Shown piece by piece: positions 7,696-16,370 of a stretch of 26,412 nucleotides of DNA (its first letter is position 1; every line of letters starts with the position of its first letter). Made by a program: the position numbers and the translations under genes. The notes under the pieces are model-generated. The model did not search any database, was not told the origin of the DNA, and saw only the letters and a list, made by a program, of their open reading frames with translations. The stretch is from contig JWZX01002238.1 in assembly GCA_001275005.1 (NCBI GenBank), positions 1 through 26,412 on the forward strand. Direction: 5' to 3'. The stretch comes from Chrysochromulina tobinii (taxonomy: Eukaryota; Haptophyta; Prymnesiales; Chrysochromulinaceae).

Positions 7696-8715
7696 ATGGC
7701 GCTCGCGATGATGACTGTCCCCGCGCTCTCGATGGTGTCCCACGCGGAGACCTGGGCTACCTTCAAGGCAACGTACCGCAAGACGTACACGGTCGAGGAG
7801 GAGGCATCGCGCTTCGACATCTTCATGGCCAACCTGCGCATCATCGAGGCAGAGAACCGTGCCCAGGGCGCCGAGGTCAAGGGCATCACCAAGTTTGCCG
7901 ACCTCACGGCCGAGGAGTTCAAGGCCCGCTACCTCATGAACACGCCGCGCAACAAGACCGAGGCGCTTAAGCCGTGGGACGGCAAGTGCACGGCGTGCGT
8001 GCGCTTCCCCGAGCAGGCCACGCTCCTCGCCGCACCACCAACCGACTACGACTGGACCGAGCACGGCGCCGTGACCCCGGTCAAGGACCAGGGCCAGTGC
8101 GGCTCGTGCTGGTCATTCGGCACGACGGGTGACGTTGAGGGCGTGCTCTTCCTCGCCAAGCATAACCTCACGTCCCTCTCAGAGCAGCAGCTCGTCTCAT
8201 GTGACGATAAGGACCTCGGATGCGATGGCGGCCTCCAGGAGGATGCGTTCAAGTACGTCAAGAAGAACGGCCTCGTCACCGAGCAGCAGTACCCGTACAC
8301 ATCGGGCAAGGGCAAGTCAGGCCGGTGCGAGGAGGCTCTCATCCAGAATCCAGTCGCCTTCGTCAGCGACTGGGTGCAGATCTCATGCTTGGGCTCATGC
8401 GAGAAGAAGGCGGCATTCGATGAGGAGGGCATGATCAATGCGCTGATCGCCACCGGCCCCATCACGATCGGCATCGACGCGTCGCCCATGCAGCTCTACA
8501 AGCGGGGCATCGACAACCCAAAGAATTGCAAGACTTCGCAGGCCGGCCTCGACCACGCGGTTCTCATCGTCGGGTACGGCGTCGAAAACGGCACCCCTTA
8601 TTGGAAGATCAAGAACTCATGGAACACGGACTGGGGTGAGGACGGCTACTACCGCATCGTGCGCGGCCTCAACAAGTGCGGCGTCGCCTCAGATGCCGTC
8701 CACTCGGTCGCCTAA
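7696..8715 (+). CDS. Papain-family (C1A) cysteine protease, cathepsin L-like precursor
   Basis: Secreted or lysosomal/vacuolar endopeptidase of 339 aa. The start at 7696 gives a short hydrophobic signal peptide (MALAMMTVPALSMVSHA). Longer upstream ORF sequence lies antisense to the Pol kappa 5' region and is not credible. An I29 inhibitor propeptide follows, with an ERFNIN-type helix (EEEASRFDIFMANLRIIEAEN) and KGITKFADLTAEEF. The mature domain begins near TDYDWTEHGAVTPVKDQGQCGSCWSF, which holds the oxyanion Gln and catalytic Cys. Further motifs are SLSEQQLVSCD, GCDGGLQEDAF, the catalytic His in LDHAVLIVGYG, and the Asn in IKNSWNTDWGEDGYYRI. It has a single exon and no C-terminal granulin or prodomain. 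Catalytic residues are complete, so it should be active. It is head-to-head with Pol kappa. Confidence 0.97.
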   Translation: MALAMMTVPALSMVSHAETWATFKATYRKTYTVEEEASRFDIFMANLRIIEAENRAQGAEVKGITKFADLTAEEFKARYLMNTPRNKTEALKPWDGKCTACVRFPEQATLLAAPPTDYDWTEHGAVTPVKDQGQCGSCWSFGTTGDVEGVLFLAKHNLTSLSEQQLVSCDDKDLGCDGGLQEDAFKYVKKNGLVTEQQYPYTSGKGKSGRCEEALIQNPVAFVSDWVQISCLGSCEKKAAFDEEGMINALIATGPITIGIDASPMQLYKRGIDNPKNCKTSQAGLDHAVLIVGYGVENGTPYWKIKNSWNTDWGEDGYYRIVRGLNKCGVASDAVHSVA

Positions 8716-9732
8716 GCGCCCCCGAGGTCGCCGCTCCATGTGATGACCTTGTCGGGGGGTGGCGCGGGTGGCGCCGGCTGCCGCGTCCCGGAACTGGACC
8801 GCAGAGCGGTTATTTGTTCTCGGTCGGGCAAGTTTCTTCAGATGGCCGTCCAGAGCTCGAAACTGGTGCGAGAGCGTTCTCTCTCTGTGTGGCGGTGTCG
8901 CGCGTGCCAGTGTAGGACGGGCCGCTGAGCGCTGCTGATGTATCGCTACGCGCTGTGTAACCGCAGTACATGCCTGTCTGCATAAACCACGTAACGGTGC
9001 GGAAACGGTGCGGTGTAAAGTAATGTCGGTAATGTCGACGCGGCGCCTGTCGCGGCGTATGTAATTCGATTTTTTTATAAAATTAAATTGTTTCGCGCCC
9101 CGGGCGCTCGCCGGCTCCGCGGCTCGCCGCGCCCGCGCGGTCCGGCGTCCGGGTTTTGGGGTTAGCCCGGCCCGGTCGCCGCCCCTGGTGCGCCGCCGCG
9201 GGTAAAGAACGGTGAAGCCGCACGGTGTATTCTGCTGCAGTCATCTGCTGTGAAGGCCCGTGTGAAAACATGTATCTGCTCTCTTCCGAACTCTTAGCCT
9301 GTGAAAAAGCGAACGAACGAACAATTATACCGGTCATGCGCCGGTCTCAACTCTCATGTCGTCATGACCGGAATAAGACCGGAACGATATTATTGTTTCG
9401 ATTTCGTGAACGAAAAAGAGCTCCATCATATGTTACACGCCAAAAGGCAGGGGCATGATGGCAGGGCGCAGGCCAGCGGCGGGCGGGGCAGCGCGGCAGT
9501 GGGCGCTGGCAGCGCAGCGCGGGGCCGGCTCATCCCACAGAGCCACATGCATTCGTTCACAGAATCACAGGGATCGTCTGATCATCTTCGCATCCTGGCC
9601 GCGCCCGGCGACGTCATCGGCCGCGTCGGCGGGCGCCTCCCCCGAACAACGCCGCCGTCTATCTCAGACAGGTCAGCTGAGCCTCTGGTATCTCGGGCGC
9701 GTGTTTGGGAACGAGCGCTGTAACGAGCGCCT
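8716..9732. other. 1-kb convergent spacer between the cysteine protease and TOM40
   Basis: No ORF with recognisable homology was found on either strand. An AT-rich island with a T run lies at about 9062-9092 in otherwise GC-rich DNA, followed by a very GC-rich segment to about 9200. A 9-bp perfect inverted repeat (CCGGTCATG at 9330-9338, CATGACCGG at 9363-9371) is the only structure noticed. It probably holds the 3' UTRs of both genes. An RNA gene cannot be excluded by eye. Confidence 0.5.
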
Positions 9733-10599
9733 TTACGGGCCCACGCCCATTCCTTCGAGGCTGAGGCCGATGCCGAACTTGTAGTCTTTCTTCTTATGGT
9801 TGAGCATGCCCGAGAGGGTGAGGCCGATGCCGCCGCCCTGGCTGATGCGCTCCTCGAGCACCGCCGAGCACGTCGTGTCCGACGAAATCAAGCCCTTGAA
9901 GACCGCGGAGCGCAGTTTGAACTCATAGCCGAGCCCAAACTGGCAAATCTGGCCGTGGTAGTACTGCAGCTCGGTGGCGAGGGCGACCTTCTCGGTCACC
10001 TTACGCTGGTACGCGAGCTCGAGCATGCCGTTGCCAAAGGTGCCCGCCTTGGCCGTCAGCACGCTAGACCCTTTGTGGCCCCACGCGTACCGCAGCGCGC
10101 CCGCGCCGCCGCCCTTTTGGTTCAGCAGATGGTAGAAGCCCTCGACGCCGAGGGAGAGGCCCTCGCTCAAACTCTGCAAGTAACTCGCGCCGACCAGGCC
10201 GCCGGCGAAGAAGTAGGCGCCGGCCGAGAAGTCGCCGCCCTTGTAGTCCGCGTCCACCTTGAACGTGTTGCCGCCCTCGGGTTGCACCTGCGTCTGCGCC
10301 CGCAGCAGAATGTTGTCAACTGGCTGCCAGTTGGCCCTGCCGGTCAGTGCCCCCTGCATGTTGATGCGGCTCGCGAGCAGCAGCTTGTCGTCGCCAAAGT
10401 TGGCGCCGAACTCGTATCCGCCCGGCATGCCCGGGACCATTGTGATGTTGTGCAGCAGCGCAAACTTTTGGCCAAAAGACTTGTTGAACTCGAAGCGCGC
10501 GCCCTCGAAGACGTCGGGTGAGAGGACGGCCTGCGCCTCCTTCTTGAGCTCCTCGAGCCGGCCCGGGTTTGGAAGGTCGCGCTTCTTGAAGAGCGGCAT
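9733..10599 (-). CDS. TOM40: TOM40, mitochondrial outer-membrane import channel
   Basis: TOM40 is the beta-barrel pore through which nuclear-encoded precursors enter mitochondria. The 288-aa single-exon product carries the Porin_3/TOM40 signature GARFEFNKSFGQKFALLHN near residues 34-52. Alternating beta-strand sequence follows (YEFGANFGDD, GALTGRANWQP, FKVDADYKGGDFSAGAYFF, ASYLQSLSEGLSLGVEGFYH). The final strand, DYKFGIGLSLEG, fits the beta-signal for SAM-mediated insertion (polar residue, Gly, spaced hydrophobics). The N-terminal extension before the barrel is short compared with animal or fungal TOM40, giving a compact protein. The start at 10599 is supported by the conserved region beginning soon after. 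It is transcribed away from the disordered-protein gene to its right. Confidence 0.93.
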   Translation of the reverse strand: MPLFKKRDLPNPGRLEELKKEAQAVLSPDVFEGARFEFNKSFGQKFALLHNITMVPGMPGGYEFGANFGDDKLLLASRINMQGALTGRANWQPVDNILLRAQTQVQPEGGNTFKVDADYKGGDFSAGAYFFAGGLVGASYLQSLSEGLSLGVEGFYHLLNQKGGGAGALRYAWGHKGSSVLTAKAGTFGNGMLELAYQRKVTEKVALATELQYYHGQICQFGLGYEFKLRSAVFKGLISSDTTCSAVLEERISQGGGIGLTLSGMLNHKKKDYKFGIGLSLEGMGVGP

Positions 10600-10779
10600 G
10601 CCTCGTCCACGGTGTCCGTCGCTCGCAGTCGACGTGGCGGAAGACGCAACTTCAACAAACTCTGCTACCGCCGCAATTCCTGTGAACGATCTGATGCTTT
10701 TTGCTGCACAAATCGGAGACAGTCACGTGCCATTTGTGGGACACCACGGCCGGTCGGCCGTCTGGCCTCGGCACTTATT

Positions 10780-12327
10780 ATGTCCGTTCAGTCCACTTGC
10801 GGGGTCCCTGGCGTTTCCAGCCCGACCACCGAGAGGAACCCGACCACCGAGAGGAAGTTGGCTGCGGCCGAGCTGGCAGCGCGAGCGAGAACTGACATCC
10901 CCAATATCCTCACTCTCCTGCAGCGACCGCGTGCCTCGCTGCCGCCCGTGGACTTTGAGCTCCTCTCACGCCCGATTTCCTCCAGCAAGCGGCAGCCCGC
11001 GCGTCCGGCCTCCGCTCGACATCGACCGGAGGCAGTCGTGAAGGCAATATTCGACGCCTACAGCCGTGGGACGATGCTCGACGCCTACAGCCGTGTGGAC
11101 GATTGGACAAATCTGCGCCCGCGCTCAGCCCGAGCAGTGCTGCGACCACGCCGACGGGCCGCCGCGGCGGACATGGCTGCCTTGCTCGTCCTGCAGCACT
11201 CAGGAGCTCCCAGCTTCCGAGCGCCACAGCATCCTTCAGTCAGCGTCGTTGTGAAAAGCCAGACTCCGAGTCCCATAGGGGGTGCATCGAATCGCCTCGC
11301 TCCAGCGTCGTACCCTGCCGATGCCTCTGCACCTCCCATGCACACCGACGACTCGACTGCGCGACCCGCCCGCCCTTCTTCTCCACGTTCGGCCAACAGA
11401 ACGTCCACCAATGTGGGAGGTGCCATGCTCGGCGTCACGTCGCGACCGGCCAGCGCCAGCACGTCGCGATCGGTGCCTGCGGTGCCGACGGATGACGGAT
11501 GCCCGCAGACGGACGTCCGTTTGCCCAGTCCACATCCGTGGGAGGACTCGCCGCCCTCGAGTCCATGGCGCGCCCAGCTCGCGTACGATATGGAGCTACG
11601 GGAGATGGAGCAGCTTGCGAAGGCTAGTGCCGCTCCTCCCGTGAGCGCCCGCGACGGTGCTCCTGCTTCCGTCGCCATCGACGAGGAGGATGCCGACAGC
11701 TCCGTCTCGAAGCCCTCCACGCGAGATTTCAATCTCGACAGCCGCCCGAATTCGGGAGCCACTTCGAGAGGCAGCAGCGCCGGCTTCGGGCGCGCTCGCA
11801 AGCTCGGGCGCCCACTCGCCAAAGATGGAACCCCCGAGCATGGCATCGGAGCTGCCGCCGCCACCGCCACTGATAACGCCAGCCAGTTGGCGTCGAGCCA
11901 GTTCACATTCACAGCTGGTTCACATTCACAGCCCGTTCACATTCACAGCCAGTTGGCGTCGAGACCGCCGTCGGCAGCGCCAGCACCCACCGTCGTGGCA
12001 CCCGTAGCCAGCGCGCCCGCCGCCTCGCCATCCGTCCGAGCAAGGTATGCGCCGCCGCGGCCGCCTCGAATATACATTCGGATGGTGGATGGCGAAGGGG
12101 CTGACGAAGAAGTTGGAGATCGGATCTCAGATGCGGTGGCGCACACGGCCCAGCAAACGGCGACGAGCCTCGCTCCAGCGCCAGCGCCGGTTGCTGCAAA
12201 GGCATGGACGGAAGCTTCACATTCACAGCAGCTGCGGGTCCCGACGGCGCCGGGCACAGGCTTCGCGGCGGTCGTGGCTCGCAAGCCGCCTCGCTCGGGG
12301 CGCACCCATCAGAAGTCGAGATACTGA
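10780..12327 (+). CDS. Hypothetical Ser/Pro/Ala-rich, probably disordered protein
   Basis: I do not recognise this protein. The open frame begins upstream at 10612, but the ATG at 10780 is preferred because the earlier one sits only 12 bases from the TOM40 start. It gives 515 aa. Visible features: TTERNPTTERK near the start; a more ordered patch DIPNILTLLQRPRASLPPVDFELLSRP; repeated AYSR segments (FDAYSRGTMLDAYSR); an acidic/charged stretch YDMELREMEQLAKA; and another IRMVDGEGADEEVGDRISDAVAH. Most is Ser/Pro/Arg/Ala-rich without domains. Residues coded at about 11900-11967 are TTCACATTCACAG-type repeats with a 17-nt period, so part of the frame may be intronic. The stop at 12327 falls inside a 21-bp repeat whose other frame continues, so the true 3' end is uncertain. 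Confidence 0.5.
   Translation: MSVQSTCGVPGVSSPTTERNPTTERKLAAAELAARARTDIPNILTLLQRPRASLPPVDFELLSRPISSSKRQPARPASARHRPEAVVKAIFDAYSRGTMLDAYSRVDDWTNLRPRSARAVLRPRRRAAAADMAALLVLQHSGAPSFRAPQHPSVSVVVKSQTPSPIGGASNRLAPASYPADASAPPMHTDDSTARPARPSSPRSANRTSTNVGGAMLGVTSRPASASTSRSVPAVPTDDGCPQTDVRLPSPHPWEDSPPSSPWRAQLAYDMELREMEQLAKASAAPPVSARDGAPASVAIDEEDADSSVSKPSTRDFNLDSRPNSGATSRGSSAGFGRARKLGRPLAKDGTPEHGIGAAAATATDNASQLASSQFTFTAGSHSQPVHIHSQLASRPPSAAPAPTVVAPVASAPAASPSVRARYAPPRPPRIYIRMVDGEGADEEVGDRISDAVAHTAQQTATSLAPAPAPVAAKAWTEASHSQQLRVPTAPGTGFAAVVARKPPRSGRTHQKSRY
11880..11967 (+). repeat. Three 17-bp TTCACATTCACAGCNNG units flanked by a direct repeat
   Basis: Three tandem 17-bp units (about 11901-11951) are bracketed by copies of AGCCAGTTGGCGTCGAG. 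A further TTCACATTCACAGC lies near 12217. The same motif ends the 16-bp repeats in the MRE11 tail at 1501-1556. Confidence 0.85.
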
Positions 12328-12400
12328 GCTCCTCCGACGAGATACTGAGCTCCTCCGACGAGATACTTAGCTCCTCCGACGAGACACTGAGCTCCTCCGG
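12314..12400 (+). repeat. 21-bp tandem repeat, four copies
   Basis: Units of GAGATACTGAGCTCCTCCGA occur four times with slight decay. In one frame they code EILSSSD heptads. The stop codon of the upstream ORF (TGA at 12325-12327) lies within the first unit. Confidence 0.9.
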
Positions 12401-12899
12401 TACCACGCCGGCTAGGGAACAATGCAGGGCTCAATACTTTCAAGAATGACGCCATACACAGGGCGGCCTGTCGCCCGCGATCAACATGCGCAAGACGGGC
12501 GTGAGGCGTACACGGTAACATGGCGGGCCGTGGCCCCGGTGGCCCGCCCGATTTCTCCCGATCAGCCCTCCCGAGTCCCCGTCGCGCCCGCGTGCACCGA
12601 GCACCGTACCCACCGTTCCAGAGATTCAGAGACAGAGTCGAGAGTGTGTCTGCGGAATCGCGCTGAAAGTAAGCGGACAGAGTTTTCAGTACGTTAATTA
12701 GGTACTGTTGGCTCCAGCTGGTTGGCTCATGCTCAGATTCAGCCCGGGGGACCGTCTCCCCCATGGCTGATCGCTCGGCCTGTGGGGCTCACTGGACACT
12801 GCCAGGCTGGGCTCTGCTGTGGCGATCCCCCGGCTGCGGCTCACTGGCCGCCGCTGTGGGAAACGCCACAGCCCCCACTCACGCATGCCCGTCGTCAGC
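12328..12899. other. Convergent spacer between the disordered-protein gene and uL4m
   Basis: 572 bases. The left end holds the 21-bp repeats. A small AT-richer patch lies near 12690-12705. No conserved ORF or RNA gene was recognised. Confidence 0.5.
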
Positions 12900-14414
12900 T
12901 TACGAGGACGTCGCTTGCTGTGCGCTGCTACTCTTGCCCGATGCAAGCGCTGCCACCACCGAGCTCGGCATGGCGCTCGGGTTCGCGACGAAGCCCACGA
13001 CGCGCTCGTTGCTGAAGCGCTCGTTGAGGTCGTCGAGGGCCTCGAGTGAGATCATCAGAAGGTGGTGCTTGACGAGCTCGAGGGTGCTGGCCTCGCTCAC
13101 CGTGCGCACCAGGACACCCTCCAGGGCGCTGCTCGCAGTGAGCAACTCATGCTGCTCGCGCGTCAACTGCTCGGCGGCGGCGGCGTCCACCGCGCCGTCG
13201 TGAGCGCTCCAGCCGCGATCGCTTGTGACCATCATGACTGAGGGAGAGGGGCAGAGGGAGGGCACACGCACACACGCACGCACGCGAGAACGAGACGCGC
13301 ACAGCGTGAGCAGAGGGGCGATTAGGAATGCCATTAGGGCCATTAGGGCGATTAGGAATGGCCATTAGGGCCATTAGGGCGATTAGGGCGAGCGGCGTCA
13401 GTGTGAGGCGATCAGGAAGGCCATCGAGGTGCCCCTCGCCCGGCCAATGGGGAGCGCTCCCGCCAGCGCCGTCCCGCCCCGCCAGCGCCGTCACGGGCAC
13501 GTTCCATCAGTGCACCATCGGTTGGAGTGAGACTGATGTCAGCGGCCGCAAGCGACCTCCCAACTTGCAGACGATCACAGATGTCATCAATTGGAGCGCG
13601 CCCGGAGCCAGCCGCTAGGTCGCCCACACAGCCAGCGCATGCGCAGCGCCAAGGCGGCCAAGGCGGGCACGCGCAGCGTCAGAAGCGCGCGGCGCCGGGC
13701 GGCGCGCGCGCACGCACCTCGCTGCCTGCTTAGGTCGATACCAAGGGCGCTGAGCTCCTGGCTCAGCTGCGCGCTGAGCGCGGCGGTCCTGCGGGCCATA
13801 CCTGTGGGCCTCTGCTCCGTGCTGGCCAGCGCGTAGTCGCGCATCACGATCAGCGCGCCGCGCCGCCACTTGTCCGAGAGCGCCGTCTTGATACCGAGCG
13901 ACTGCACCTTGAGGTTCAACTTGTATGAAAAGTCGCGAGGGCGCTTCGGGTGCGCGTGGCCGCCACCCACGAAGAGCGGTGAGCGGATGGAGCCCTGCCG
14001 CGAGCGGCCCGAGCCCTTCTGCGGCCGGGGCTTCCTCCCGCCGCCGCGCACCTCGTGCCGCCCCTTAGTTTTGCTCGTGCCCTGCCGCATGCAGGCGCGC
14101 TGCCAGGTCACCACGCGGTGCACAATGTCGGTGCGCAGTGGCAGCGTCCATATATCGGCGCGGAGCGGCGCGATCCCTGCGCGCGGCTCGCCCCATGCAG
14201 AGAGCCAAGCCTGCACGAAGGGCTGCCCGATGACCTCCGGCACTGCGGGCGGCATCCGTGGCAACAACTGGTCGTCGCGCCGCCGGTTGGGCTGCTGGAA
14301 AGGTCGGCGCTCCGCGTGCGGTGTCCAGGCCGCCATCGACGTCAGCGCACGCCGTGCGAGCGGCGCCCAGCAGCAGCTCGCGGCGCCCAACCTGCCCGTG
14401 AGCAGGGTCGCCAT
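12900..14414 (-). CDS. MRPL4: Mitochondrial large-subunit ribosomal protein uL4 (L4/MRPL4)
   Basis: Structural protein of the mitochondrial ribosome that binds 23S-type rRNA near the exit tunnel. Two exons: 13718-14414 and 12900-13237, with a 480-nt phase-1 intron at 13238-13717 (donor GTGCGT, acceptor CCCTCAG). The join reads SRQRVMMVTSDRGW. The 344-aa product starts MATLLTGRLGAASCCWAPLARRALTS, a basic amphipathic presequence suited to mitochondrial import. An in-frame ATG at 14480 would add 22 residues. The uL4 core is clear: DIVHRVVTWQRACMRQGTSKTKGRHEVRGGGRKPRPQKGSGRSRQGS, then FVGGGHAHPKRPRDFSYKLN and a C-terminal half with SSALEGVLVRTVSEASTLELVKHHLLMISLEALDDL. The extended loop with its Arg/Lys/Gly-rich GxGRxRxG sequence is intact. 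The intron carries an ATTAGG-rich tandem array. Confidence 0.92.
13318..13390. repeat. 30-31-bp tandem array with seven ATTAGG motifs, in the uL4m intron
   Basis: Two full units and a partial third of GCGATTAGGAATG(G)CCATTAGGGCCATTAG lie in the intron. ATTAGG occurs at 13321, 13333, 13342, 13351, 13364, 13373 and 13382. In the transcript sense it reads CCTAAT, which resembles a branch-point motif. Confidence 0.9.
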
Positions 14415-14624
14415 CTCTCTCGAAGGGCCACGAGTCAAGAGCGCCTTCTCGGGCGCCGGCGCCTGGGCGGACGTCCGCATGCACTGTTATACGGTATCGG
14501 CTATGCACACCACAGAGAAAAGCACGACAACACCACAGAGCACGGAATCACGAGCTGCAACACGCTCAGGAGCGTGCAAAAGAAAAGACAAAGAAGAAAC
14601 CGTCCCCTGGCCTCTGCCCTGCGC

Positions 14625-15789
14625 TCAGTCTTCGGGCAGGCGGCGCAGCAGCGCGGCGTTCATCTGGCGCTCCGCCTTGGACATCAGGTACGGCGCGAGA
14701 ACCTTGCGCTCCTCCCGAACCTCCATCTGATGCATGAGCTCCGCCTTGTACTGCTCATTCTTGAGGCGATTCTTCTCGCGCCTGCGCATGTCGGCGGCCT
14801 CGGCGGCCTTGATGTCGTTGGCCTCGCGCGCCGCCACCATCGCCTCGCGCTCGCGGTCCATGCTCGAGCGCATCGCCTTCTCGCGTACCTGGATCGAGAG
14901 CACATCGAGCGTCTCCTGCTGCAACCGCCGCCTCTCTGCAATCTGGTCCGCCTCGCGCTTAGCGGCGGCCTCCTCGAGCTCGCGCGCGTGCTTCTCGGCG
15001 CGCGCCTCGTCCTCGCGAGCGATCCGATCCATCACCTCCTGCATCGACGCCGCCGTGCCGTACGAGAGCGCCTGACGCGAGTACGTCATCTTCAACTGCC
15101 GGTCGCGCTGGCGCTCTTGCTTATCGAGCACTTCGGACCACTGCGCCTCGAGGGCGCGCATCGCCTCGGCCTCCCGCGCCTTCTCAGCCTTCAGGAAGGC
15201 CTGGTGCTCAATGTTCTGCTCCGCCACGCGCCGCAGGTTCTCTGCATCCGACGCCTTCTTCATCGTCTCCTTCGCCTTCTCCATCGTGATGTGCTCGCGG
15301 ATGTCACGCAGGATGCCGAGGTCGTACGCCTGCTGCTCCTTCTGCTCGCGTGCGCGGATCATGGAGAGCTCGCGCAGCTGCTGCTCGCGCTGCACGCGAA
15401 TGCGCTCGTTCTTCGCCTTCGTCTCCTCGATCTTCTTCTTCTCCTCCTCATTCCACACCTTGATGCGTGCCTGCTCACGGTGGAGCCACTCGCGATCCTC
15501 CTCCCTCTCCTTGATGATGACTTGCTGCTGGTAGCGCACCTGCGCATCGAGGGCCTTCTTCATGGAAGCTGCGCGATCACAGACGATCCAACGGTCAGCA
15601 CAGAGGGCAGCTCGTGGGGCAATCCTGCCCAGAGCGGAGCTCAACGTAGGGCGCAGGCGGCAACGCACCCTTCTTCTCTTCCGCAAGAATCTGGTCACGC
15701 ATGACCACGCGCTGGTTCTCGGCAGAGTCATGCAGCGCGATTTGCGCGTACGGGTCCACCAGAGCCTTCTTCTTGGCTGCAATGGACAT
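14625..15789 (-). CDS. TPH-domain (trichohyalin/plectin-homology) coiled-coil protein, probably axonemal
   Basis: Two exons: 15669-15789 and 14625-15568, with a 100-nt phase-1 intron at 15569-15668 (donor GTGCGT, acceptor GCGCAG). The 354-aa product starts MSIAAKKKALVDPYAQIALHD. From about residue 35 it is almost continuous charged alpha-helix (EEKKASMKKALDAQVRYQQQ, KEREEDREWLHREQARIKVW, EEKKKIEETKAKNERI, REQKEQQAYDLGILRDIREHI). This composition and the repeated R/E-rich heptads match TPH proteins such as MNS1 and CFAP45/CFAP53, which line or stabilise ciliary doublet microtubules (family knowledge). At 354 aa it is shorter than those, and I cannot assign an orthologue. The last residues LAPYLMSKAERQMNAALLRRLPED look conserved. 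A flagellar role is inferred. It lies 210 bases upstream of uL4m on the same strand. Confidence 0.85.
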
Positions 15790-16370
15790 GGCAGCCGCCG
15801 GCAAAAGTAGAGAACAGCTGAAAGAGGACGTCCTCTTGCGGAACTGTCGAGACGCGCTCTCGCGGGCGTTGCTGTGAACAGGCTCGTTGTGTGACAAGCA
15901 AGCAGGCAAGCTTGTTTGACGTCACAGTGAACAACAAACGTTGGCTGCGGTGATCCCCTTAGCAACGACCAGTGAGCTCGATAGGGATGTGAGCCCTATC
16001 GACTCTTGCTAATGCTATCGTGTATCGACTTAGGCCCCTGAGCGCCTGAGCACCTCGGATATCTCCAGCTTCGCAGCTTCACGACTGTGGCGGATCCGAC
16101 GCGGACCCCGCGCCTTACCTTGATCTGTTCTCACTGTAGAACAACCAAATCATCCGCCGCCGACGTCCGCCTCCGCCTCCGCCAACACCGCCAACTCCGC
16201 CATCGCCCGGCCACCACCGCCATCGCCGCCTCCGGTGGATGGCAGCGGAGCGGTAGTCGACTGGCCGCTATACAAAACACGCCCCGCGGGGCAAACAATA
16301 CCTCGAGACCTCGCACATCAACATGCATCATCTCCATCAGTCCATCTTCAGCTCGCTCACGAGCCTAGCC
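15790..16370. other. Spacer upstream of the TPH gene and downstream of the SET gene
   Basis: 581 bases. It should hold the TPH-gene promoter next to 15789 and the SET-gene 3' UTR on the right. A hairpin-forming repeat lies at 15978-16002. CCGCC-rich sequence fills about 16155-16235. No recognisable ORF. Confidence 0.5.
15978..16002. repeat. Perfect 9-bp inverted repeat (hairpin)
   Basis: TCGATAGGG and CCCTATCGA are separated by 7 bases. It lies about 190 bases upstream of the TPH-protein start. It could be a regulatory palindrome or chance. Confidence 0.7.

Noticed and set aside
10612-10779. Upstream extension of the disordered-protein ORF
   Set aside because: It begins 12 bases from the divergent TOM40 start and lacks coding character, so the ATG at 10780 is preferred.
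13321-13390. TTAGGG motifs suggesting an interstitial telomere
   Set aside because: The TTAGGG copies are not contiguous; they are spaced by GCCA or GCGA within a 30-31-bp unit and lie in an intron.
14055-15704. Long plus-strand ORF of 549 aa
   Set aside because: It is antisense to uL4m and the TPH coiled-coil gene, which have clear homology. High GC keeps the opposite strand open.
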